Program-made: the position numbers and the translations under genes
NCBI GenBank assembly: GCA_937896495.1
Contig: CALBNQ010000219.1
Coordinates: forward strand, 1-23,298
From: an uncultured archaeon
GTDB lineage: Archaea > Thermoproteota > Nitrososphaeria > Nitrososphaerales > Nitrosopumilaceae
Length of the DNA stretch: 23,298 bases
Reading direction: 5' to 3'
Part shown: piece after piece, positions 8,097 to 15,424 of the stretch
How positions within the stretch are numbered: the first letter of the stretch is position 1
Layout of the letters: each line of letters opens with the position of its first letter
The notes under the pieces: generated by a model
The model's database searches: none
What the model was told of the DNA's origin: nothing
What the model saw: the letters and a program-made list of their open reading frames with translations, nothing else

Positions 8097-8164
8097 CTGG
8101 CAGCTCAGACAAATGCCTTCCAATCATCAATTCAGATATAACTCTGATTCTTCATTGCAGCCAA
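8097..8164 (-). ncRNA. Candidate C/D box sRNA (2'-O-methylation guide)
   Basis: On the minus strand the gap between tRNA(CAT) and pyrE holds all four boxes of an archaeal C/D guide RNA in order: C box ATGAAGA (8155-8149, one mismatch to RTGATGA), D' box CTGA (8135-8132), C' box TGATGA (8129-8124) and D box CTGA (8108-8105). The guide spacers are 13 nt (8148-8136) and 15 nt (8123-8109). Sequence outside the C and D boxes pairs as a terminal stem: 8157-8164 with 8104-8097, seven pairs with one T-T mismatch, as expected for a K-turn closing stem. An A/T element at 8182-8191 lies 22-27 nt upstream, so it may have its own promoter, and T-rich sequence follows. Known C/D RNAs guide 2'-O-methylation of rRNA or tRNA through L7Ae, Nop5 and fibrillarin. 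Targets are not assigned. Confidence 0.68.
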
Positions 8165-8181
8165 TGAATTTTGAATAGTCT

Positions 8182-8191
8182 TATTTTAAAA
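8182..8191 (-). promoter_or_regulatory. TATA-like element upstream of the C/D box sRNA
   Basis: TTTTAAAATA on the minus strand lies between tRNA(CAT) and the sRNA, centred about 22-27 nt before the sRNA terminal stem. It would allow transcription independent of the tRNA. Co-transcription and processing from the tRNA precursor is the alternative. Confidence 0.4.
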
Positions 8192-8206
8192 CTAATTGAA
8201 AATAAA

Positions 8207-8280
8207 TGGGCCCGAAGGGCTTCGATCCCTTGGCTCACCGGTTATGAGCCGGTTACTCTACCAAGCTGAGTTACGGGCCC
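8207..8280 (-). tRNA. tRNA with CAT anticodon (elongator Met or Ile2)
   Basis: On the minus strand GGGCCCG (8280-8274) pairs with CGGGCCC (8214-8208), with discriminator A at 8207. The D-arm stem ACTC/GAGT, the anticodon stem ACCGG/CCGGT with loop CTCATAA, a 5-nt variable loop and the T-arm AAGGG/CCCTT are all perfect. The anticodon CAT is at 8246-8244. G1-C72 rules out the archaeal initiator, which normally has A1-U72. The GGGCC-type acceptor is common in archaeal isoleucine tRNAs, so this may be the Ile2 tRNA whose C34 is modified to agmatidine, rather than elongator Met. No intron is seen, and CCA is not encoded. Confidence 0.93.
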
Positions 8281-8302
8281 TAAGCAAATGAAAATTTTCT
8301 CA

Positions 8303-8311
8303 GGTATAAAA
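8303..8311 (-). promoter_or_regulatory. TATA box of tRNA(CAT)
   Basis: TTTTATACC on the minus strand is centred about 27 nt upstream of the tRNA 5' end at 8280, the standard archaeal promoter distance. It lies in the 41-bp gap between the tRNA and the end of the CADD-like gene. Confidence 0.6.
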
Positions 8312-8321
8312 TGTTATGAGA

Positions 8322-8954
8322 CTAACAGTATTCTTCAAAACAACTATCTAACAACAAGTTTTGTGCAGTGATAGATTTATCTGCGATTTCAATTAATTTG
8401 TTAGGTTCAATGGAGGATTTTTCGAGAATATTTCTCCATGATGCTGCATGTCGAATATCAGCTTCAGTATGTAATTCAAAATATTCTGTAGCGTCTTTAC
8501 TAGTTATTCCGTAAAATTCTGCTAATCCATCAAGTTTTGTTTGACTGATTTTCGGAATTTCTTTTTCAAATGCATACATTGCAGATGCCCCACCATCAAA
8601 AGTATCCATTAATTCATTCAAATCAGAAACAGCTTTTCTTGTTTTGGGTAATCCTGTGTATGAAAGTAATTCATTTTCAGAAATACCTAATTCTTCTGCA
8701 AATGTAATCCATGGTTTAATGTGATCAGATTCTTCTTGTTGATTTTCAACTAATTCTTTGATTACAGAATCTGGTGCTTTTTCAATAATAGGGGCCATAA
8801 AAGAAGGTACTTCTTTTACAAGTTGAAAATATTCTTTTGCATATCCTGCCAAAGCTTCTTTTGTTAATTTTCCATCAGACCATGTTTGATAAAACGGATG
8901 TTTTAGTAAACTTCTTTCCTCAATCATTTCATCGATTTTTTGAATTATATTCAT
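8322..8954 (-). CDS. CADD-type heme-oxygenase-like dimetal oxygenase (candidate pABA synthase)
   Basis: A 210-residue TenA/PqqC-like helical protein of the heme-oxygenase-like dimetal oxidase (HDO) group. It resembles chlamydial CADD: LLKHPFYQTWSDGKLTKEALAGYAKEYF (16-43), EESDH (74-78), AMYAFEKEIP (125-134) and YFELHTEADIRHA (158-170). Probable metal ligands are a Glu among residues 70-75, His78, Glu130, His162, Asp166 and His169. The positions of the CADD residues implicated in self-sacrificing p-aminobenzoate synthesis are kept: Tyr22 (Tyr27 of CADD) and Lys140 (Lys152). I used the ATG at 8954 because a minus-strand TATA (8977-8984) lies 26 nt upstream; a longer frame reaching 9062 would run through the tRNA-Glu gene. 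Fold is secure; the pABA role is inference. Thiaminase-type TenA is less likely because the TenA cysteine is absent. Confidence 0.8.
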   Translation of the reverse strand: MNIIQKIDEMIEERSLLKHPFYQTWSDGKLTKEALAGYAKEYFQLVKEVPSFMAPIIEKAPDSVIKELVENQQEESDHIKPWITFAEELGISENELLSYTGLPKTRKAVSDLNELMDTFDGGASAMYAFEKEIPKISQTKLDGLAEFYGITSKDATEYFELHTEADIRHAASWRNILEKSSIEPNKLIEIADKSITAQNLLLDSCFEEYC

Positions 8955-8975
8955 AATTCTTCCATAAAATTTACC

Positions 8976-8985
8976 AATAAAAAAT
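8976..8985 (-). promoter_or_regulatory. TATA box of the CADD-like gene
   Basis: ATTTTTTATT on the minus strand is centred about 26 nt upstream of the ATG at 8954. It supports a leaderless mRNA and decides the start against the longer reading frame that overlaps tRNA-Glu. Confidence 0.55.
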
Positions 8986-9002
8986 CTTTGGTGTTTACAA
9001 AA

Positions 9003-9013
9003 GATTTTATGAT
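9003..9013 (+). promoter_or_regulatory. TATA-like element of tRNA-Glu
   Basis: GATTTTATGAT on the plus strand is centred about 27 nt before the mature 5' end of tRNA-Glu at 9035. It lies back to back with the CADD-like promoter in an 80-bp divergent region. Confidence 0.5.
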
Positions 9014-9034
9014 CTAAAAAAGAAATTTTTATGG

Positions 9035-9110
9035 GTTCCAGTGGTGTAGACCGGTCAAGCATTTTGCCCTTTCAAGGCAAAGATCCCGGGTTCAAATCCC
9101 GGCTGGAGCA
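9035..9110 (+). tRNA. tRNA-Glu (TTC anticodon)
   Basis: Acceptor GTTCCAG (9035-9041) pairs with CTGGAGC (9103-9109), with one G-T pair and discriminator A at 9110. The anticodon stem TTGCC/GGCAA encloses loop CTTTCAA, with anticodon TTC at 9071-9073. The T-arm is CCGGG/CCCGG with the TTCAAAT loop. The D-arm GGTGTAGACCGGTCAAGCAT is the long type seen in archaeal glutamate tRNAs. No intron; CCA is not encoded. Confidence 0.96.
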
Positions 9111-9153
9111 CTAAGATTTATTTACTTATGAAAAAGTTTTTGATCAGATTATC

Positions 9154-10005
9154 GTGGATAGAAAAAATATCGAAGTTAATCCTCTAGTTGAAAATTATGG
9201 TGAATATATTAAAAAAATAGATGACGCATTAGATAAAGAATTATCATTATATTCAGAATCTGAGTTTATTGAGCCTCTAAAATACTCGTTAGAAGGTGGA
9301 AAGCGAATAAGACCAATCATTTTGACTTTATCAGCTGAAAGTATAGGTAAGATCGATGATAATACATTTGCAGCATCTTGTGCAGTTGAATTATTACACA
9401 TGGAATCAATCATCCATGATGATATTATTGATAACGAAACAATGAGAAGACAAAAAGATCCATTTCATATCAAATATGGTTATAATACCAGTGTTTTAAC
9501 AGGTGATTTCGTTTTAGGATTAATTCTTGCAATATCTTCAAGATTAAACAATCCTAGAATTACAAAAGATTTAGGCTCTACTGCAATGTTAATGAGTGAA
9601 GGTGAAATGATTGAAACTAGATTAGAAACAGGTGAAGATGTTACATTTGATGATTATCTAAAAGTCATAGAATACAAAACTGCTACCGCATTTGAAGTGG
9701 CTGCCAGAGCAGGTGCAATTATTGCAAAAGGAACAGAAGAGCAAATAGAAGCATTATCAGAATATGGAATAAATCTTGGAATTGCATATCAAATTAGGGA
9801 CGACTTGTTTGATTGGAAAAATGAAGATAAATTATTCAATATTTTAATTAAAAAAAGTTCAGATCCAAGAGATGTTTTCAACAAGATGGAAGAATTGTTA
9901 AAAGAATTTGCTGAAAAAGCTAGAGTATCATTAAGAATAATTCCAGACAGTGATGCAAAAATGAAATTAGAAAATTTAATAAAATTTACATCATTTAAGG
10001 CATAA
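9154..10005 (+). CDS. Short polyprenyl synthetase family protein (GGPP synthase-like)
   Basis: Trans-prenyltransferase family that condenses IPP with allylic diphosphates, in archaea mainly for lipid side chains. The first Asp-rich motif is HDDIID (Asp89, Asp90, Asp93) and the second IRDDLFD (Asp216, Asp217, Asp220). GGKRIRP (48-54), the upstream Lys-Thr (174-175) and Gln213 are also present. At 283 aa it is shorter than the usual 320-350: after the second Asp motif only about six residues precede the last helices, so the usual GKPxGxDLxxGKxTLP stretch is missing. Glu84 sits five residues before the first Asp, where chain-length-setting residues lie. No in-frame ATG is available, so GTG at 9154 is the start. 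It overlaps convergent nuoN by 11 nt. Activity and product length are uncertain. Confidence 0.85.
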   Translation: MDRKNIEVNPLVENYGEYIKKIDDALDKELSLYSESEFIEPLKYSLEGGKRIRPIILTLSAESIGKIDDNTFAASCAVELLHMESIIHDDIIDNETMRRQKDPFHIKYGYNTSVLTGDFVLGLILAISSRLNNPRITKDLGSTAMLMSEGEMIETRLETGEDVTFDDYLKVIEYKTATAFEVAARAGAIIAKGTEEQIEALSEYGINLGIAYQIRDDLFDWKNEDKLFNILIKKSSDPRDVFNKMEELLKEFAEKARVSLRIIPDSDAKMKLENLIKFTSFKA

Positions 10006-11479
10006 TACCTAAACTAATTACGGGAGTTGCCAACTCTACAAATTTGATGAGTGGTTCTGGATAAACACCAAATCCAACTAAGAAGATTATAGATGCAATC
10101 ATAACAGCAATTACTGATTTAGGTTCTTTAACTCTCTTTTCTGTTTCTCCTTCAAAGTACATCTTTCTTGTAATCCAACCATAGTAAGCAAGTGACAGTG
10201 CACTATTTAAGACACCAGCTATTGCAAGCCATGGAGCCCACCACAATACAGAACCAGCATCTAATGCACCTCCAAATAACATCAATTTACTCCAAAAGCC
10301 AGAAAGAGGTGGAATTCCTGCAAGAGCAAATAATGAAATTACTAAACCTAAAGCAGTAATTGGCATTCTTCTTCCAAGTCCCTTTAGTTTATCAATATGA
10401 GTAACGGCTAAAGTTGTAACTATTCCTGTAATTGCAATAAATGCAGCACCTTTCATTACTGCATGATTCATAATTTGATACAAAGATCCTTGCAAACCAA
10501 GTGAACTGTGAGGGGCAATTGCAAGACCAATTAGGATGTATCCAGCATGTGCAATACTAGAATATGCCAACATTCTAGAGAGATTCTTTTGCATTATTGC
10601 AGCAACATTGCCTATTGTCATAGTCATTACAGCAATAATCCCTAAAGCTAAAGTCCAATCAAGGTGTAAAACCACCATTCCTAAAATTACAATTCTAATT
10701 GTTGCTGCAAAACCAGCTTTCTTTGTAGCTGCTGCAAGTAAAGCAGTGATTGGTGGTGGTGCCCCATCATAAGTATCAGGAAGCCATTGATGGAATGGTA
10801 CCAATCCCATCTTGAAACCAAATCCTGCAATAAACATTCCAACAGAAAGTAATGCAAGAGGCAGTAATGATGGATCAAGTGTAGAATATCCTTGTATTAC
10901 TTCACCAATGTTTGTTGAACCAGTTAATCCATAAGAAATTGAAATTCCATAAACTATGATTGCAGAAGATAATGCTCCAAACAAGAAATATTTTAAAGCA
11001 GCCTCATTTGAACTTGGATTCTTTTTCATAAATCCAACTAAAACATATGTTGGAATACTCATCAATTCCCAAGCAACAAACAACATTACCAAGTCAGTTG
11101 AATATGCAACTAACACCATACCAATTGTTGCAAGTAAGATTAGCGAATAGTAAACAGCAGGAGAATTATGTTTTCTCATATAATTAAAAGAGCCAACAGT
11201 TGTGAACAATGCAACAATTAACATTGCAATTGCAAAGAATCCACCAAATGCATCATCTACAATAACATCTTCAGAGAAAAGAGCAGACGGAGTAACATTT
11301 TCATTTATGAATTGATAACCAACGTATCCCATGGATACAATTAATGCTGCAAATGCAATAACGGCATAAAATGAATTAGAACCACGTTCTTTTCGTACAA
11401 TACTAATTATCGGAAGAAGTATTCCAACAGTACCAAGAATTGCGATTAAAACCAATGGGGTTGAAGTAATTTCTAACAT
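9995..11479 (-). CDS. nuoN: NADH-quinone oxidoreductase-like subunit N
   Basis: Antiporter-like proton-pumping membrane subunit of complex I and last gene of the nuo operon. The 494 aa protein is almost entirely membrane helices. Key charged residues match E. coli NuoN: Glu138 in LFVAWELMSIPTYVLVG, Lys223 in GFKMGLVPFHQWLPD (Lys217) and Lys253 in LLAAATKKAGF (Lys247), so its proton path looks intact. It starts 10 nt after the nuoL stop, with AGGTG a short way upstream of the ATG. Its stop overlaps the convergent prenyl synthase by 11 nt, which leaves no room for a separate operon terminator before that gene. Confidence 0.96.
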   Translation of the reverse strand: MLEITSTPLVLIAILGTVGILLPIISIVRKERGSNSFYAVIAFAALIVSMGYVGYQFINENVTPSALFSEDVIVDDAFGGFFAIAMLIVALFTTVGSFNYMRKHNSPAVYYSLILLATIGMVLVAYSTDLVMLFVAWELMSIPTYVLVGFMKKNPSSNEAALKYFLFGALSSAIIVYGISISYGLTGSTNIGEVIQGYSTLDPSLLPLALLSVGMFIAGFGFKMGLVPFHQWLPDTYDGAPPPITALLAAATKKAGFAATIRIVILGMVVLHLDWTLALGIIAVMTMTIGNVAAIMQKNLSRMLAYSSIAHAGYILIGLAIAPHSSLGLQGSLYQIMNHAVMKGAAFIAITGIVTTLAVTHIDKLKGLGRRMPITALGLVISLFALAGIPPLSGFWSKLMLFGGALDAGSVLWWAPWLAIAGVLNSALSLAYYGWITRKMYFEGETEKRVKEPKSVIAVMIASIIFLVGFGVYPEPLIKFVELATPVISLGIMP

Positions 11480-11489
11480 TCCATAGCAC

Positions 11490-13562
11490 CTACATCAACA
11501 ATATCAAAACTACGAATAATAGTCCTGCTCCAAATACGAATAGATATGACTGTGATACACCAGTTTGAGTTCCTTGGATTACTTTTGCACTCCATCCAAC
11601 TGCTTTTTGGACACCAGCATTCATACCATAATCAATAGCTGTCTTTTCAAAGTATCGGAATACTCCTCGTGCCAACCATAATGGTGCTACAACAAAGCAC
11701 CAATAGATGATTGCATTAAGATACCATCTGTTTAAGAAAAGTTTGTGAATTGAATAAAAGAAGATGTTAGAGTTTACAAACTTTACAGGATCAACCCATC
11801 TACCAATGTAAAAGATGTAACCTAATCCAATACCTGTAGCAAATGCTACTAGAGATGAACCAAGTGCAACAGGATTAAGTCCTTGTAAGAATTCAGGTAA
11901 AATTGATGCTTCTTCTGTTACATGTGCACTATGAATTCCAAATGAATGTTCTAGATAATCAGTAAATACATGATGAAGTCCTTCTTCTGCAGATAATCCA
12001 ATTAAGCCAACTCCAATAGTTAAAACAGCAAGAATACCATATGGGATCCACATGGATAAAGATGCTTCATGAATGTGGTGACCTTCTTCTTCCATTTTTT
12101 CGATGTGTTTACTCTTGTTTCCAAAGAACACCATACCAATCATTCGTGTTGTGTAAAATGCAGTGATTACAGCAGTTAAAACAGCAATTATGTACAAAGG
12201 TAAAGCCCATTCATTTCCAGATTCGTATACAGCCGCAAAGATTGCATCCTTACTCCAGAAACCTGTTGTGATAAATGGTGCACCCATTAAACCAAGACCG
12301 GCAGCCCACATGAATGCATATGTTTTCTTCATTTGTTTTCTCAGACCACCCATATCAGTCATAAATCTAGAACCAACAATATGCAATAATGAACCTGCTG
12401 CCATGAATAATGAAGCCTTAAACATTGCATGAGAAATCAAATGGAAGAATCCTGCAGTATAACCGTCAACGTATTGATGAGACAATCCTGCAACACCTAA
12501 TGCCATCATCATATAACCAATCTGAGAACCAGTAGAATATGCAAGAACTTTTTTAATTTCGGGATTGACCATTCCTTGTGTTGCAAGTAGTAATGCAGTA
12601 ATTGCACCAACCCATGCAACAATTTCAAAGAATTGATCAGCCATTATTCCTGCAGCACCTAATGCAAATACAAGTGGACCAATTCTTGCAACTAAAAATA
12701 CTCCTGCTTTTACCATTGTTGCTGCATGAATTAATGCAGAAACTGCAGTAGGACCAGTCATTGCTTCTAGTAACCATTCATTTAATGGAAATTGTGCAGA
12801 TTTTCCCATTGCTCCACCAAATAGTAAAACAAATGCAGGAACTAACAATCCTTGAGCAGCCATTGCAGTTGCCCAATCAGTATCACCCATTAATTCCTTA
12901 AATCCAAAAGTACCTGCAAATAAGAATATCAAAAGCATTCCTGCAATCATCATCACATCACCAACTTTGGTCATGATGAATGCCTTCATACCAGCATGAG
13001 TTGGAGAATAATAGTCTAACATTCCAAGAACAGTACGTCCTTCAGTACCAACGTGATCTTTCTTTTTATCACGATACCAAAAGCTGATCAGTGCGTAAGA
13101 TGCTAGTCCTACACCTTCCCATCCGAAGAATACTTGTAGCAAATTATCAGATAATACAATTAACTGCATTGAACCAATAAAGAACATCATCCAAAACCAA
13201 AATCTTGGAATATCTTTATCGCCTTTCATGTATCCAGTACTGTAAATCATAATGAGGAATGAAATCCAACCAACTACATTTGCCATAATAATAGAAAGTG
13301 GATCTGCTAAAACACCGCCTTTAAGACCAAGTGATTCTATCCACATAATTTGATGATGAAGTTCGTGAGCTTCTAATGCAACAGGTATCATAGTTGCAGC
13401 AGATAATGCACTCATCAAAGCAAATCCAACTGCAACAAATCCGGTCGCATGTTTAGATAATTTTCCAATTCCAGGAATAATCATAGCTGCTGCAAATGGT
13501 AAAATCCAAACTAACCAAGCACTTAAAGTTCCAATTTCAAATCCCATTAATTCAATTGCCAT
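11490..13562 (-). CDS. nuoL: NADH-quinone oxidoreductase-like subunit L
   Basis: Largest antiporter-like subunit of complex I, at the distal end of the membrane arm, with the long lateral helix. At 690 aa it is slightly longer than E. coli NuoL (613). Conserved residues: Glu149 in GWEGVGLASYALI, Lys254 in GKSAQFPLNEWL, His279 in PTAVSALIHAATMVKAGVFL, the Lys of NPEIKKVLAYST, the HAMFKASLFM lysine and the FWSKDAIF aspartate. A His-rich cytoplasmic-type loop occurs near GHHIHEASLSM. The final helix (about 670-690) anchors the lateral helix. The gene starts 3 nt after nuoM, with a GGGGG tract just upstream of the ATG. Confidence 0.97.
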   Translation of the reverse strand: MAIELMGFEIGTLSAWLVWILPFAAAMIIPGIGKLSKHATGFVAVGFALMSALSAATMIPVALEAHELHHQIMWIESLGLKGGVLADPLSIIMANVVGWISFLIMIYSTGYMKGDKDIPRFWFWMMFFIGSMQLIVLSDNLLQVFFGWEGVGLASYALISFWYRDKKKDHVGTEGRTVLGMLDYYSPTHAGMKAFIMTKVGDVMMIAGMLLIFLFAGTFGFKELMGDTDWATAMAAQGLLVPAFVLLFGGAMGKSAQFPLNEWLLEAMTGPTAVSALIHAATMVKAGVFLVARIGPLVFALGAAGIMADQFFEIVAWVGAITALLLATQGMVNPEIKKVLAYSTGSQIGYMMMALGVAGLSHQYVDGYTAGFFHLISHAMFKASLFMAAGSLLHIVGSRFMTDMGGLRKQMKKTYAFMWAAGLGLMGAPFITTGFWSKDAIFAAVYESGNEWALPLYIIAVLTAVITAFYTTRMIGMVFFGNKSKHIEKMEEEGHHIHEASLSMWIPYGILAVLTIGVGLIGLSAEEGLHHVFTDYLEHSFGIHSAHVTEEASILPEFLQGLNPVALGSSLVAFATGIGLGYIFYIGRWVDPVKFVNSNIFFYSIHKLFLNRWYLNAIIYWCFVVAPLWLARGVFRYFEKTAIDYGMNAGVQKAVGWSAKVIQGTQTGVSQSYLFVFGAGLLFVVLILLM

Positions 13563-13565
13563 AAT

Positions 13566-15119
13566 CTAAACCCCCAACACTCCATTCATGTATGGAATTA
13601 TTGTTTTATAGAAAATGTCTGGATAAATTCCAACTACAATTGAAAATCCTGCCAAGACCATCATTGGCACAGTCATATACCAGCTACCTTCTTTTACATT
13701 TTCAAGGTGTTCAGGAGTTTTTCCAAAGAACACACGTTTTAACATCCATAGTAAGTATGACATTGTAAGTGCGGTTGCAACAAGACCCAATCCAAAAGTA
13801 ACGGCTCTAAGAGTGGAACCTTCTTCAATTGCAGTCTCTAATGCACCATAAAATAAAACCCACTCACCCATGAAACCACTAGTTGGAGGAACACCCATTA
13901 TGGTCAATGCACCAATAACTGCACATACAGCAGTAATTGGCATTTTTCCTGCCAAACCACCTAATTTGGAAATACTTCGAGTACCAACTTTGACAATTAT
14001 TATTCCAGCCATCATGAAAAGAATACCTTTTCCAATTGCGTGAGTTACATACATCATTTCTGCACCTGCAAGACCTAATGCAGACATTGAGCCTATCCCA
14101 AACAGAAGATATCCCATTTGACTTATACTAGAATATGCAAGAAGACGTTTTAGATCATCTTGCATGAGTGCCATGGCGCCACCATAAATCATTGTAACAA
14201 GACCCCAGATGTGGAACCAAATTGAAAGTTCTGCAAATGTTGAGGGTAAGAATTCAACAATTAATCTAAAAATACCATAAGCACCAATTCCGATCATAGC
14301 TGGTGACAATAATGCACTAATCGGAGTAGGTGCAGAACCGTGAACATAAGGTAGCCAAATATGGAACATGAATACTGCCAATTTAACACCAAGTCCAATT
14401 GCAATGGCAATTGCAGAAATCATTACAATATCTTGAGGGATTTCAGATTCTTGAATATCAACAAAATCAAAGCTACCAATGGTTAGACCAATCATCAAAA
14501 AGCCCAACAATAAAACAACAGCACCAGCATGAGTCCAAAACAAGAACATTAAACCAATCTTTCTTCTTGGACCATCTCCCCAAAGTGCAACCAAAAAGAA
14601 ACCAGGAATTAACATCACCTCAAAGAAAATATAAAATTCAATCAAGTTTGTAGATAGAACTGTTCCAAGCATTCCCATTGCAAAAACAAGATAAAGTGCA
14701 AAGTAAAGTCCAGATTTAGCATTTACATAATTTGAGAGTGAAGAAGATTCAACAACAGAGGTTTGACCACTTACTGATGAGGTAATATTTTGTTCTTCTT
14801 CAAACTGTTCATGAAATTTATGAATCATGTATGGTTTTGAATACAAAACCAAAATGGTGGAGAGAACATAAATCATTATTGCAAATGGCGATGCAAGACC
14901 ATCTAACAAGAAACCAAATTCGCCAAACATTGAAGTCCATGGATAATGTTCTTCCACAGTTCCAGAAAGTGCAGCATTGATTACTAGAATTGTGGTGTAA
15001 AGTAAAATTGCAAATGTGAACCACATGGCAGGAGTAGGACCTACTTTTCTTCCAATAATGTATGCTACTGGCGATAATAAGAGGGGCAGGAAAACTGCCT
15101 GTAATAATGCATATTCCAT
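13566..15119 (-). CDS. nuoM: NADH-quinone oxidoreductase-like subunit M, with Gly at the central TM8 lysine
   Basis: Antiporter-like membrane subunit of complex I, 517 aa. Most landmarks are intact: Glu167 in FYIFFEVMLIPGFFL (Glu144 of E. coli NuoM), Lys246 in GVKLAVFMFHIWLPYVHGSAPTP (Lys234), DDLKRLLAYSSISQMGY, and the TM12 Glu in TSGFMGEWVLFYG (Glu407). The position 31 residues after Lys246, where E. coli has the central channel lysine Lys265, is Gly277 here (PAMIGIGAYG); nuoN in this operon keeps its equivalent lysine. A hydrophilic Glu/Ser-rich insert of about 35 residues (about 101-135) interrupts an early loop. The gene overlaps nuoK by 1 nt. The subunit assignment rests on operon position and overall match. 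Confidence 0.96.
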   Translation of the reverse strand: MEYALLQAVFLPLLLSPVAYIIGRKVGPTPAMWFTFAILLYTTILVINAALSGTVEEHYPWTSMFGEFGFLLDGLASPFAIMIYVLSTILVLYSKPYMIHKFHEQFEEEQNITSSVSGQTSVVESSSLSNYVNAKSGLYFALYLVFAMGMLGTVLSTNLIEFYIFFEVMLIPGFFLVALWGDGPRRKIGLMFLFWTHAGAVVLLLGFLMIGLTIGSFDFVDIQESEIPQDIVMISAIAIAIGLGVKLAVFMFHIWLPYVHGSAPTPISALLSPAMIGIGAYGIFRLIVEFLPSTFAELSIWFHIWGLVTMIYGGAMALMQDDLKRLLAYSSISQMGYLLFGIGSMSALGLAGAEMMYVTHAIGKGILFMMAGIIIVKVGTRSISKLGGLAGKMPITAVCAVIGALTIMGVPPTSGFMGEWVLFYGALETAIEEGSTLRAVTFGLGLVATALTMSYLLWMLKRVFFGKTPEHLENVKEGSWYMTVPMMVLAGFSIVVGIYPDIFYKTIIPYMNGVLGV

Positions 15120-15424
15120 TATCCTTTCAAACTCCTAAAGTCTGCAATATCGACATTTTGATACATTCTATATGCTACAATAATCAGCGACAGGCCAACT
15201 GCTACTTCTGCGGCTGCAATTGCAATTGAAAACAATGCCAAAGTTTGACCCCCACTATGAGGTAAAAATCTACCAAATGCTACAAGATTTAGATTTGCAG
15301 CATTGATAATAATTTCAACAGCAAACAACATTCGAATAAAATTACGCTTTACAGCTAGACCGTAAATTCCTATTCCCAATAGGGCAACTGAAACTAATGT
15401 AAAATCAACTAGTTCGCTGGTCAT
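15119..15424 (-). CDS. nuoK: NADH-quinone oxidoreductase-like subunit K
   Basis: Small three-helix subunit of the complex I membrane arm, homologous to MrpC. It carries the two buried glutamates needed for proton transfer: Glu37 in MLFAVEIIINAANLNL and Glu73 in AIAAAEVAVGLSLI, 36 residues apart as in E. coli NuoK (Glu36, Glu72). I chose the second ATG (101 aa), because GAGG on the minus strand (15437-15434) is 9 nt upstream of it; the first ATG at 15433 would sit directly on that motif. The start overlaps the end of nuoJ by about 20 nt, and the stop overlaps the nuoM start by 1 nt. Confidence 0.95.
   Translation of the reverse strand: MTSELVDFTLVSVALLGIGIYGLAVKRNFIRMLFAVEIIINAANLNLVAFGRFLPHSGGQTLALFSIAIAAAEVAVGLSLIIVAYRMYQNVDIADFRSLKG

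Noticed and set aside
8208..8280. GGGCCC inverted repeat that could be read as an operator or terminator
   Set aside because: It is the acceptor stem of the tRNA, which accounts for both copies.
8955..9062. N-terminal extension of the CADD-like frame
   Set aside because: It would run through the first 28 bases of tRNA-Glu and skip a good TATA box; CADD homology begins at the ATG at 8954.
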